Shown here: piece after piece, positions 46,031 to 53,754 of the stretch
Numbering within the stretch: position 1 is the first letter of the stretch
Layout of the letters: each line of letters begins with the position of its first letter
Source: JBBEAM01 sp040882845
Lineage (GTDB): Bacteria > Pseudomonadota > Alphaproteobacteria > Kiloniellales > DSM-21159
DNA length: 64,000 bases
NCBI GenBank assembly: GCA_040882845.1
Contig: JBBEAM010000016.1
Location: 204,926 to 268,925, forward strand
Direction of reading: 5' to 3'
Program-made: the position numbers and the translations under genes
The notes under the pieces: model-generated
Database searches by the model: none
What the model saw: the letters and a program-made list of their open reading frames with translations, nothing else
Told to the model about the DNA's origin: nothing

Positions 46031-46756
46031 ATGCCCAAGCCTGTCGCCGAGTTCTGGTACGCGATCCAAGACCAGGGTCACGGCATCCTTCGCTTCAACG
46101 AGTTCCACGTCGATCCCTACGCGGTCGGCGACGCCTGGCTGGTGATTGGGGCCGAACGCAATCTGCTGGTCGATACCGGCAGCGGGCTCGTTCCGCTGGC
46201 GCCTCTGGTCGAAAGTCTATCCGGCAAGCCGGTCCTCGCCGTGGCGTCCAACGGCTATTTCGACCACGCCGGCGGCTGGCAGGGTTTCGCCGCGCGCGCC
46301 TGCCACCCTCTGGAGGCTCCGGCCCTGGCCGACCCCGGCAGGGAAAACGCCGAGATCGCGACCTATCTCACACCGGACTGCTTGAGCGCGCTGCCGCGGC
46401 CGGACTTCGATGTCGCGCGCTACAGGATGCTGGGCGCCGAGCCGAGCGAACTTCTGGAGGATGGGGAGACCCTCGACCTCGGCGACCGGCGGCTGGAGGT
46501 GCTGCATCTGCCAGGCCGCTCGCCCGGCGGGCTCGGGTTCTGGGAAGCGGCCAGCGGCAGCCTCTTCACCAGCGACATGCTGTACGACGGCGATCATGGT
46601 CCAGCCTGGCCTCCGGACGACCCGCCGGCCTACCTGGCCAGCCTGCAGCGGCTGCGCGCCCTGCCCTTCTCGCGGGTCTATCCGGGACACTACGGGCCGC
46701 TGGATCGCGCACAGGCGCGCGCGGTCATCGACCGCCAGGCCGCGGAGCTGTGCTGA
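46031..46756 (+). CDS. Metallo-beta-lactamase-fold protein with altered metal motif
   Basis: A 241-residue MBL-fold protein. The usual H-x-H-x-D-H reads S-N-G-Y-F-D-H at about 72-78, so the first two His are Asn and Tyr. The second His site is replaced by L-P-G-R-S-P-G-G-L near 160, while S-D-M-L-Y-D-G and Y-P-G-H-Y-G retain the Asp and final His. Only part of a metal site is left, so either one metal is bound or the protein is non-hydrolytic. It has no obvious operon partner. Confidence 0.82.
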   Translation: MPKPVAEFWYAIQDQGHGILRFNEFHVDPYAVGDAWLVIGAERNLLVDTGSGLVPLAPLVESLSGKPVLAVASNGYFDHAGGWQGFAARACHPLEAPALADPGRENAEIATYLTPDCLSALPRPDFDVARYRMLGAEPSELLEDGETLDLGDRRLEVLHLPGRSPGGLGFWEAASGSLFTSDMLYDGDHGPAWPPDDPPAYLASLQRLRALPFSRVYPGHYGPLDRAQARAVIDRQAAELC

Positions 46757-46884
46757 TTCACCGCCGAAGACTTAGGGCAGCGATCTTGCGAACTAACAAG
46801 CAACGGTAATCAAACAGCCGATCTGCTATGCTCGGCGGCAGCGGGGGAGTGCTTTCAAGCAACAAACCGAAAGAGGTTCGTGGC

Positions 46885-48117
46885 ATGTTGAGATCGACAA
46901 TCGCGGTAGTGGTCTTCTCGCTTTTCTTGGCCGGCCAGGCGGCGGCCGACGACCAAACCAACGCAAATCGCTTGTTCATCGAGGCGACCCAACACATCGA
47001 GACGGCGCGAGCGGCTTCCGAGGCAACTGCGAAGGCGGATGCCTACGGCACGGCGCTCGAGCGTCTGGAACGCATCGTCCAGCAGTATCCCGGCAGCGAC
47101 CTTGCTGTGCGCCTGGCATCCGACGGCAGGATCGGTGACGTGAGTCTGTCGATGCTGCAAGCCAACGCCGCCTTGGCCCGCGAGCTTGCAGAGCGGCCAG
47201 TCGCCGACGCCAGCGACGAGATCCGCCGGCTCGAGCAAGAGCTGGAAGAACTCGAGAACAGAGCAGCCGAACTGCGCCGCGAGAACCAGGACCTGACGGA
47301 TCGGCTCGAAGCGGCCAGGAAGTCCGCTGAGGACTCGGCGGCGCAGATCGGTGATCTCCAGAGCCGCCTAACGGCGGATCAGGAGCAGTCGGTCCTGCTT
47401 GCCTCCAGACTCGAGGAGGCCAACAAGGAACTGGCAGCGCTGCGCGGCGGCGAGGACGCTGCGCCAATCCAGGAGGCAGCCGTTCCCGAACAACCGGCTG
47501 AACAGTTGACCGCCGAAGACCTCACCAATGCGGTTAAGGACGCATTGCGGGTCGGCACCGAACGGGTGGTCGACCGGGTCGGCGCTGTCGACGGCTACAA
47601 CGCCGATTCGGCGATCCACGTTCCCTTGCCGGAAAACCTGAGGCAGGTTGACACTGCGCTGACGTCCATCGGCATGGGCAGTATGATGGATGACTTGGAG
47701 TTACGCCTGAACCGCGCCGCCGAAACCGCAGCGCCACAGGCCAGGGAGTTGTTCTTTCAGGCCATCGCCGACATGACCGTCGACGACATCAACGCCGTAT
47801 TCCGCGGACCAGACGACGCAGCCACGCAGTACTTCCGCGGCGAGATGTCGGCGCCGCTGCGCGAGCGGATGCGCCCGGTGGTCGAAGACAGCCTCGCCCA
47901 GGCCGGGGCCGTCCAGGCCTATGAGCAGGCGATTGGCCAGTACGAGTCGATCCCGCTGCTGCCGGACGTGAAGGCAGACCTGACCGCGCACACGCTCGAC
48001 TACGCGATGGACGGGCTGTTCCATTACCTCGCGATCGAGGAAGCGGCGATCCGCAACGACGCCGTGAACCGCACCACCGAGTTGCTGCAGCGCGCCTTTG
48101 CCGATCAGGGCGGCTGA
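46885..48117 (+). CDS. Exported coiled-coil protein with DUF4197 domain
   Basis: A 410-residue exported protein. The signal peptide spans about 1-21 (ending A-A-A). A helical region (25-100) precedes a strong coiled coil at about 108-195 rich in Glu, Leu and Arg heptads. After a Pro/Glu-rich hinge, residues 210-405 match DUF4197: L-T-A-E-D-L-T-N-A-V-K-D-A-L, I-H-V-P-L-P-E-N-L-R, R-A-A-E-T-A-A-P-Q-A. The ATG at 46885 has AGAGG eight bases upstream. DUF4197 proteins are usually short; the coiled-coil extension is unusual. Probable periplasmic role, function unknown. Confidence 0.82.
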   Translation: MLRSTIAVVVFSLFLAGQAAADDQTNANRLFIEATQHIETARAASEATAKADAYGTALERLERIVQQYPGSDLAVRLASDGRIGDVSLSMLQANAALARELAERPVADASDEIRRLEQELEELENRAAELRRENQDLTDRLEAARKSAEDSAAQIGDLQSRLTADQEQSVLLASRLEEANKELAALRGGEDAAPIQEAAVPEQPAEQLTAEDLTNAVKDALRVGTERVVDRVGAVDGYNADSAIHVPLPENLRQVDTALTSIGMGSMMDDLELRLNRAAETAAPQARELFFQAIADMTVDDINAVFRGPDDAATQYFRGEMSAPLRERMRPVVEDSLAQAGAVQAYEQAIGQYESIPLLPDVKADLTAHTLDYAMDGLFHYLAIEEAAIRNDAVNRTTELLQRAFADQGG

Positions 48118-48145
48118 ACCGGCCGGCGAGCGCCGACGGGGCCGA

Positions 48146-48553
48146 CTACTCCGCGAAACCCTGCTTGAAGACGGCGTCGACCTCGACCCGGGTGCCGTTG
48201 GCGAGGCGGTTGGTCTCGTTGGCCATGCCGACCACGGCGAGCAGCTCGCGAAACATCGCCTCGTCCATCCCCGCCTTGCGCGCGGCGGCGAGGTGGGAGT
48301 GGATGCAGTACTCGCAGTTGTTGGTGATCGACACCGCGAGGTAGAGCATCTCCTTGGTGCGGACGTCGAGGGCGCCCGGAGCCATCACCTCCTTCACCGA
48401 CTCCCAGGTCCGCTTCAGGGTCGCAGGGTCGCCGGCCAGCACTTTCCAGAAGTTATTGATCCAGTCGACCCCGCGGGTTGCCATGATGTCGTCGTAGACG
48501 GCGCGCACCTCGGGGCTGGCGTCCTCGTATTCGATCGGCGTGACGACCGGCAT
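48146..48553 (-). CDS. Carboxymuconolactone decarboxylase/AhpD-like protein
   Basis: A 135-residue helical protein with the AhpD-type redox motif N-N-C-E-Y-C-I-H-S-H near 74-83, in which the C-x-x-C pair and His could give alkylhydroperoxidase or thiol-disulfide activity. It lies 25 bases downstream of phaB on the same strand and may be cotranscribed. It converges on the DUF4197 gene with a 28-base gap. Confidence 0.87.
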   Translation of the reverse strand: MPVVTPIEYEDASPEVRAVYDDIMATRGVDWINNFWKVLAGDPATLKRTWESVKEVMAPGALDVRTKEMLYLAVSITNNCEYCIHSHLAAARKAGMDEAMFRELLAVVGMANETNRLANGTRVEVDAVFKQGFAE

Positions 48554-48578
48554 GCGGCTTCTCCTTCGGCGCGCGCGC

Positions 48579-49301
48579 CTAATACATGTGCTGGCCGCCG
48601 TTGATCGACAGCGTCGAGCCGGTGATGAACCCCGCCTCGTCGCCGACCAGGAAGAGCACGCCGCGGGCGATCTCGCTGGCCTCGCCGAGGCGGCCGACCG
48701 GAATCCGCGCGACGATCTTCTCCAGCACGTTGTCCGGCACCGCCTGCACCATCTCCGTATTGATGTAGCCCGGCGCGATGGCGTTTACGGTGATGCCCTT
48801 GGGCGCGCCCTCCTGCGCCAGCGCCTTGGTGAAGCCGTGGATGCCCGACTTGGCGGCGGCGTAGTTGACCTGGCCGTACTGCCCGGCCTGGCCGTTGATC
48901 GAGCCGATATTCACGATCCGCCCGAAGCTGGCATCGCGCATCGCGTCGATCACCGCCCGCGAGCAGTTGAAGCAGGAGGTCAGGTTGGTGTCGATCACCG
49001 CCTTCCACTGGTCGATGGTCATGCGGTGCATGGTGCCGTCGCGGGTGATGCCGGCGTTGTTGACCAGGATCTCGATCGGCCCGTGTTGCTCGGAAATCTC
49101 TGCCACCGCCTTGGTCACGGCATCGAAGTCGGAGACGTCGAATCTCTTCACCGGGATGCCGGTCTTGTCGGAAAAGGCCTTGGCCTTCTCGTCGTTGCCG
49201 CCGTAGTTGGCGACCACCTTATATCCGGCGTCCTTCAAGGCGATGCAGATCGCCTCGCCGATGCCCCGGGTGCCGCCGGTGACCAGTGCCAGTCGTGCCA
49301 T
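48579..49301 (-). CDS. phaB: Acetoacetyl-CoA reductase
   Basis: A 240-residue short-chain dehydrogenase that reduces acetoacetyl-CoA to (R)-3-hydroxybutyryl-CoA with NADPH. The cofactor motif T-G-G-T-R-G-I-G is near 8-15, N-N-A-G-I-T-R-D is near 83, and the catalytic S and Y-x-x-x-K sit in N-I-G-S-I-N-G-Q...Y-A-A-A-K. N-G-Q-x-G-Q-x-G-Q matches PhaB (PhbB) rather than FabG. ATG 49301 is the natural start. An FNR-type box lies 135 bases upstream. It is apart from phaA, 3 kb away. Confidence 0.93.
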   Translation of the reverse strand: MARLALVTGGTRGIGEAICIALKDAGYKVVANYGGNDEKAKAFSDKTGIPVKRFDVSDFDAVTKAVAEISEQHGPIEILVNNAGITRDGTMHRMTIDQWKAVIDTNLTSCFNCSRAVIDAMRDASFGRIVNIGSINGQAGQYGQVNYAAAKSGIHGFTKALAQEGAPKGITVNAIAPGYINTEMVQAVPDNVLEKIVARIPVGRLGEASEIARGVLFLVGDEAGFITGSTLSINGGQHMY

Positions 49302-49435
49302 GGCTTTCTTCTCCCTCTGCCCGTTCTGCCCGCGAACCTCGCTTGCGCCGCGGTTGAAATCCATCGCCGCATCAAAACACGCCCGCGCCGCGCTTCCAAG
49401 ACGGCGCTGCTTAGCCGAGGCGCCCAATCACCGAA

Positions 49436-49449
49436 TTGATGCAGGTCAA
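49436..49449 (-). promoter_or_regulatory. FNR/FixK-type box upstream of phaB
   Basis: TTGAT-N4-GTCAA (reads TTGAC-N4-ATCAA on the phaB strand), a full-dyad FNR-family site 135-148 bases before the phaB start and just downstream of dacB. It suggests induction of reducing-power storage at low oxygen. FNR versus FixK cannot be separated by sequence. Confidence 0.5.
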
Positions 49450-49463
49450 AGGGCGTGCCGCAT

Positions 49464-50969
49464 TCAGTACTTCGCCGCCCAGCGCTTCAGCAGCTCCGTC
49501 TCCAGGCCGCGGGCGCGGCCGAGCCAGCCGCGTGCCGCGGCGTCGTCGGTCTGGCGGGCCGCCAGGCGTTCGTCGTAGGCGCGGCGCCGGGGGACGTCGG
49601 AGACGAAGACCGCGAAGCCGAGCTGCCGGCCCGAGGCGGCGGTGAGATAACCGGCCAGCGCCCGCCCGTAGTTGATGGTCCCGGACTTGGCGAGAATCTC
49701 GATCTCGCCCTCGACCTCGCCGTTCACCTTGGCCGAAGCGCGGGCCTCGGGCAGCACCGCCAGCAGGTCGCCGGGCGTGCCGCGCCGGGCGTAGGCGTAG
49801 CCGAGGATCGCCGCCATCTGCGCCGGGGTGATGCGGGAGTCCGAGGACAGGCCCGAGTGATTCTTCAGATCGTAGCCGCGCCAGTCGGTCTCCGGCAGGC
49901 GCGCGGCGAACCAGGCGCCGAGCAGTGCGGCAGAGCCCTCCAGGGTCGGGGCTTCGTCCGGCGGCCGTCCGACCGCCGTCTTGGCCGCGGTCAGGCCGAT
50001 CATCTCCGCCGCCAGATTGTTGCTGAACTTGAGGACGCCACGCAGCATCTCGGCGAGCGGCAGGGACTCGTGCCCGGCGATCCGCACCGCGGAAGGCGGC
50101 ATGCGGCCCGCTTGGGCAGCGGGCAGGAAGACGCTCTCGGCCACCGCCAGGCTGCGCAGCGCGGCGGCGGTATTGCGCGCCGGATCCTTGACCGGAAGGC
50201 GCTCGGCACCCTCGCGCGGCAGGACTTGGGAAAGCTGCCAGAGCTCCCCGGCCTCGGTCTGACGGTGGCGGTAGAACTCGCCCGCTTCCAGGGCGGCGAA
50301 CTCCGGAAGCACGGCGATCGCCGGGGTTTCCACCGCCATGGCGTCGGAACGGCTGATCGCCCGCGCCGTAACCGGCCCGTCCTGCGGCGCCTTCCAGTTC
50401 AACGCGACCCCGTTGAAGTTCAGGTTGAGCGCCGAGAGTCCGGGATTGTAGGTCGCCTCCGGCGGCTGCGCGGCATTGATCGCCGGCAGCTCGGGGAAGC
50501 CGGAAACGTCGTAGTAGTAGTTGCCGATTACCGAGGAAAAGCGGCGCTGGCCGAGACCCTTCAGCAGCGCCAGAAGATCCTCGGTCGCCAGGAAAGGATC
50601 GCCGCCGCCCTTCAGATAGAGATCGCCGTGCAGGGTGATGCCGCGCACCTCCCCGGTGGCATGCAGCTCGGTGCGGAAGCGGTGCTGCGGCCCGAGGATC
50701 TCGAGCGCCGCCACGGCCATGGGAATCTTAGCGGTCGAGGCCGGAATGAATCCGGCGGTCGGATTGTGGCTTTCCAGCCAGGCGCCGCTCTCGGGATCGA
50801 AGACGATGTAGCCGAGGTCGTGCACGGGAAGGCCGTACTCGGCGAGCAGGTCCTGCGCGGTCGTCTGCTGCGCTGCCGAAAAGGTCACTGGAAGCGCCCA
50901 GAGACAGAGCGCGAAAATCAGCAGGCTGGCGGTTTTCGGCGCTTTGCCGGGGGGCATGGCTTCGGTCAT
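49464..50969 (-). CDS. dacB: D-alanyl-D-alanine carboxypeptidase/endopeptidase (PBP4 type)
   Basis: A penicillin-binding protein of family S13, about 501 residues from 50969. A signal peptide (hydrophobic 14-32) precedes the catalytic S-x-x-K in A-S-T-A-K-I-P, then S-N-N in K-F-S-N-N-L-A, and K-S-G-T in place of K-T-G. All three active-site motifs are present. It cleaves D-Ala peptides or crosslinks in the periplasm. Start choice between 50969 and 50957 is unclear. It lies between phaB and the cyclase gene. Confidence 0.9.
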   Translation of the reverse strand: MTEAMPPGKAPKTASLLIFALCLWALPVTFSAAQQTTAQDLLAEYGLPVHDLGYIVFDPESGAWLESHNPTAGFIPASTAKIPMAVAALEILGPQHRFRTELHATGEVRGITLHGDLYLKGGGDPFLATEDLLALLKGLGQRRFSSVIGNYYYDVSGFPELPAINAAQPPEATYNPGLSALNLNFNGVALNWKAPQDGPVTARAISRSDAMAVETPAIAVLPEFAALEAGEFYRHRQTEAGELWQLSQVLPREGAERLPVKDPARNTAAALRSLAVAESVFLPAAQAGRMPPSAVRIAGHESLPLAEMLRGVLKFSNNLAAEMIGLTAAKTAVGRPPDEAPTLEGSAALLGAWFAARLPETDWRGYDLKNHSGLSSDSRITPAQMAAILGYAYARRGTPGDLLAVLPEARASAKVNGEVEGEIEILAKSGTINYGRALAGYLTAASGRQLGFAVFVSDVPRRRAYDERLAARQTDDAAARGWLGRARGLETELLKRWAAKY

Positions 50970-51052
50970 CCTCTCTTTGTCGACCCGCAGGATAGGGGCT
51001 GCCAGGCCGGGCTGCAAAGCCCGCGGCAGTGGAACGCGAAACGAGGATCGTC

Positions 51053-52381
51053 ATGGACGCCACCGCCCACCAGAGAAGCCGGATCGAGGAAGCCTTTCGC
51101 CGCGAGGAAGGCGGCGCCCTTGCGATCTCGATCTATGGCCGCTGCATCGTGCTGGCGATCATCGCCCCCTGGCTGTGGTACATCGGCGCCTACGTGGGCG
51201 ATCCGACCCTGCCCTACCTGCTGCTCGCCTTCGCCCTTTCCGGCCTGCTGCAGCTCTGGCTGTACCGCCGGGACATCGCCCAGCCCTGGGCCAAGTACGT
51301 CTTCGTGTTCGAGGACTTCGCGCTGCTGACCGTCGCGATCCTGGGCACCACGCTGGACGCCTACACCCCCTGGCCGCCGCAGATGGCCTACCGGCTCGAC
51401 AACTTCTCCTTCTTCTACATCTTCATCGCCGTCACGGTGTTCAGCTACTCGCCGGCCCTGGTGGTCTGGGCCGGCGTCTCGGTCGCGATCACCTGGGGGC
51501 TTGGTATCGCCTGGATCGTCCTCGCCGAGGGGGCCCTGACCGGGGCCGACTTCGACGGCAGTGCGCGCACCCTGGAATCCCTCGCCTTCTTCCTCGATCC
51601 GCGTTTCGTCTACCTCGAGGGGCGGATTCAGGAGATCGCCGTCGCCTTCCTGGTCTGCTGTCTGCTGGCCGCGATGGTGCGCCGCGCCCGGCGGCTGGTG
51701 CTGCGGCAGGCCGAGGCGGAGCGGGCCCGCGGCAACCTCGCCCGCTATTTTTCGCCCAACATGGTCGACCGCCTGGCCGGGAGCGACGGCCCGCTGAAGG
51801 AGGTCAAGACCCAGAAGGCGGCGGTGCTCTTCGCCGACATCGTCGGTTTTACGGCGATCAGCGAGAAGCTGGCGCCGGAGCAGGTGATGGCGCTGCTGCG
51901 GCGCTTCCACCAGGGCGCCGCCGACACTGTCTTCCGCCACGGCGGAACGATCGACAAGTTCATCGGCGACGCGGTGATGGCGACCTTCGGCACCCCGGAG
52001 GCCGGGCCCCGGGACGCCAGCCAGGCCCTGGCCTGCGCCCTGGAGATCGAACGCAGCCTGGAACGGCTGAACGAAGAACTGCGCGCCGACGGCCTGCCGC
52101 CGATTGCGGTCGGCATCGGCCTGCACTACGGGCCGGTGGTGACGGGCGACATCGGCGGCGAAGGGCGGTTTGAATTCGCGGTGATCGGCGACTCGGTCAA
52201 CGTCGCCAGCCGCCTGCAGGAGCTGACCCGCGGCCTGAAGATCCGCATGCTGATCAGCAGCGACCTGGCCGAGGCGGTGCGGGCGGAAGGCGGCGAGACA
52301 CGGCTCGTGGACTTCTCCGAGGCCCCGCCGCAAGTACTGCGCAACCGCGAGCAACCGTTGAGCGTTCTAGCCTATGCCTGA
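51053..52381 (+). CDS. Membrane class III adenylate/guanylate cyclase
   Basis: A 442-residue membrane protein. The N-terminal half has about six hydrophobic segments (residues 25-215) ending in a basic helix. The cyclase domain spans about 245-425, with F-A-D-I-V-G-F-T (metal Asp), I-D-K-F-I-G-D-A-V-M-A (substrate Lys and second metal Asp), and A-V-I-G-D-S-V-N-V-A-S-R with transition-state Asn and Arg. The residues favour adenylate cyclase and an active enzyme. A bidirectional hairpin follows the stop. It is divergent from dacB. Confidence 0.9.
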   Translation: MDATAHQRSRIEEAFRREEGGALAISIYGRCIVLAIIAPWLWYIGAYVGDPTLPYLLLAFALSGLLQLWLYRRDIAQPWAKYVFVFEDFALLTVAILGTTLDAYTPWPPQMAYRLDNFSFFYIFIAVTVFSYSPALVVWAGVSVAITWGLGIAWIVLAEGALTGADFDGSARTLESLAFFLDPRFVYLEGRIQEIAVAFLVCCLLAAMVRRARRLVLRQAEAERARGNLARYFSPNMVDRLAGSDGPLKEVKTQKAAVLFADIVGFTAISEKLAPEQVMALLRRFHQGAADTVFRHGGTIDKFIGDAVMATFGTPEAGPRDASQALACALEIERSLERLNEELRADGLPPIAVGIGLHYGPVVTGDIGGEGRFEFAVIGDSVNVASRLQELTRGLKIRMLISSDLAEAVRAEGGETRLVDFSEAPPQVLRNREQPLSVLAYA

Positions 52382-52387
52382 AACGTA

Positions 52388-52413
52388 AGAGGCCGCCCGG
52401 TAAGGCGGCCTCT
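52388..52413. terminator. Bidirectional hairpin between cyclase and phaA
   Basis: A 10-bp perfect stem (AGAGGCCGCC / GGCGGCCTCT) with a 6-base loop between the convergent cyclase and phaA genes. There is no clear T-run on the plus strand, and a weak one (TTACGTTT) on the minus strand, so termination strength is uncertain. Confidence 0.65.
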
Positions 52414-52434
52414 CAGTAACAACTCCAGCCTTCT

Positions 52435-53610
52435 CTAGTCGCGGGCGAGGCACATGGCGATACCCATGCCGCCGCCGATGCACAGCGTGGCGAGGCCCTT
52501 CTTGGCATCGCGCTTCTGCATCTCGTAGAGCAGGGTGATCAGCACCCGGGTGCCCGAGGCGCCGACTGGATGGCCGAGCGCGATGGCGCCGCCGTTGACG
52601 TTGACCTTCGCCGGATCCCAGCCGAGGCCCTTGTTGACCGCCAGGGCCTGGGCGGCGAAGGCCTCGTTGGCCTCGATCAGGTCGAGGTCGTCGACGTTCC
52701 AGCCGGCCTTCTCCAGGGCCAGGCGGCTGGCCGGGATCGGCCCGGTGCCCATGATCGCCGGATCGACGCCGCAGGTCGCCCAGGAGACGATCCGGGCCAG
52801 CGGCTCGATGCCGCGCTTCTCGGCATCGGCCGCGGACATCAGCACCGTCGCCCCTCCGCCATCGTTGATGCCGCTGGCGTTGCCCGCGGTCACCGTCCCC
52901 TCCTTGTCGAAGGCGGGACGCAGCTTGGCGAGATTGTCGATGGTGGTGCCGTGCTTGGGATACTCGTCGTCCGCGACCACCACGTCGCCCTTGCGGGTGG
53001 AGATGGTGACCGGAACGATCTCCTCCTTGAAGCGCCCGGCCTTCTGCGCCGCCTCGGCCTTGTTCTGGGAAGCCACCGCGAATTCGTCCTGCTCGTCGCG
53101 GGTGAGCTGCCACTTGCGGGCCACGTTCTCCGCGGTGTTGCCCATGTGATAGCCGTTGAAGGCGTCCCACAGGCCGTCCTTGATCATGGTGTCGATGAAC
53201 TTGACGTCACCCATCTTGTGGCCGTCGCGCAGGTGGGCGCAGTGCGGCGCCTGGCTCATGGATTCCTGGCCGCCGGCGACCACCACCCTGCTATCACCGG
53301 TCTGGATCGCCTGCAGGCCGAGCGCAACGGTGCGCAGGCCGGAACCGCAGAGCTGGTTGATCTGATAGGCGGTCTTTTCCTGGGGAATGCCGGCGCCCAT
53401 GGCCGCCTGGCGAGCCGGGTTCTGCCCGGCGCCGGCGGTCAGGATCTGGCCCATCACGGCCTCGTCGACTTCGCCGGCCTCGACCTTGGCGCGGCGCATC
53501 GCCTCCTTGATCGCTGTGGTCCCGAGAAAGGACGCGGGGACGCTGGACAGGCCGCCGTTAAAGGCGCCAACAGGGGTGCGGGCGGCGCCCGCGATCACGA
53601 CATCGGTCAT
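52435..53610 (-). CDS. phaA: Acetyl-CoA C-acetyltransferase
   Basis: A 391-residue thiolase condensing two acetyl-CoA for PHB synthesis. The acylated Cys is in L-C-G-S-G-L-R near 85-91, the N-E-A-F-A loop is near 315, G-H-P-V-G-A-S-G-T-R is near 347, and the second Cys is in G-G-G-M-G-I-A-M-C-L at the C-terminus. It lies 144 bases downstream of phaC on the same strand with its own PhaR-type site. The nearest PHA reductase gene, phaB, is 3 kb further down. Confidence 0.95.
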   Translation of the reverse strand: MTDVVIAGAARTPVGAFNGGLSSVPASFLGTTAIKEAMRRAKVEAGEVDEAVMGQILTAGAGQNPARQAAMGAGIPQEKTAYQINQLCGSGLRTVALGLQAIQTGDSRVVVAGGQESMSQAPHCAHLRDGHKMGDVKFIDTMIKDGLWDAFNGYHMGNTAENVARKWQLTRDEQDEFAVASQNKAEAAQKAGRFKEEIVPVTISTRKGDVVVADDEYPKHGTTIDNLAKLRPAFDKEGTVTAGNASGINDGGGATVLMSAADAEKRGIEPLARIVSWATCGVDPAIMGTGPIPASRLALEKAGWNVDDLDLIEANEAFAAQALAVNKGLGWDPAKVNVNGGAIALGHPVGASGTRVLITLLYEMQKRDAKKGLATLCIGGGMGIAMCLARD

Positions 53611-53669
53611 CGGCTGTTTTCCTCCCGTCAGGGGACTGGTTATCGGCAAGCCGTCGCAGGGGGCGGATT

Positions 53670-53681
53670 GCTGCGCTGCAA
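53670..53681 (-). promoter_or_regulatory. PhaR-type site upstream of phaA
   Basis: The 12-base word TTGCAGCGCAGC (minus strand) is identical to the first phaJ site and lies 60-71 bases before the phaA start, in the phaC-phaA gap. This implies that phaA has a promoter of its own. Confidence 0.55.
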
Positions 53682-53754
53682 AATCACCTCCCTACCATAA
53701 GCAGCGGCGCGCTGAGTCTCAAGGGAGGCTGCGCAGAATTGATCGCGGGCAGGG

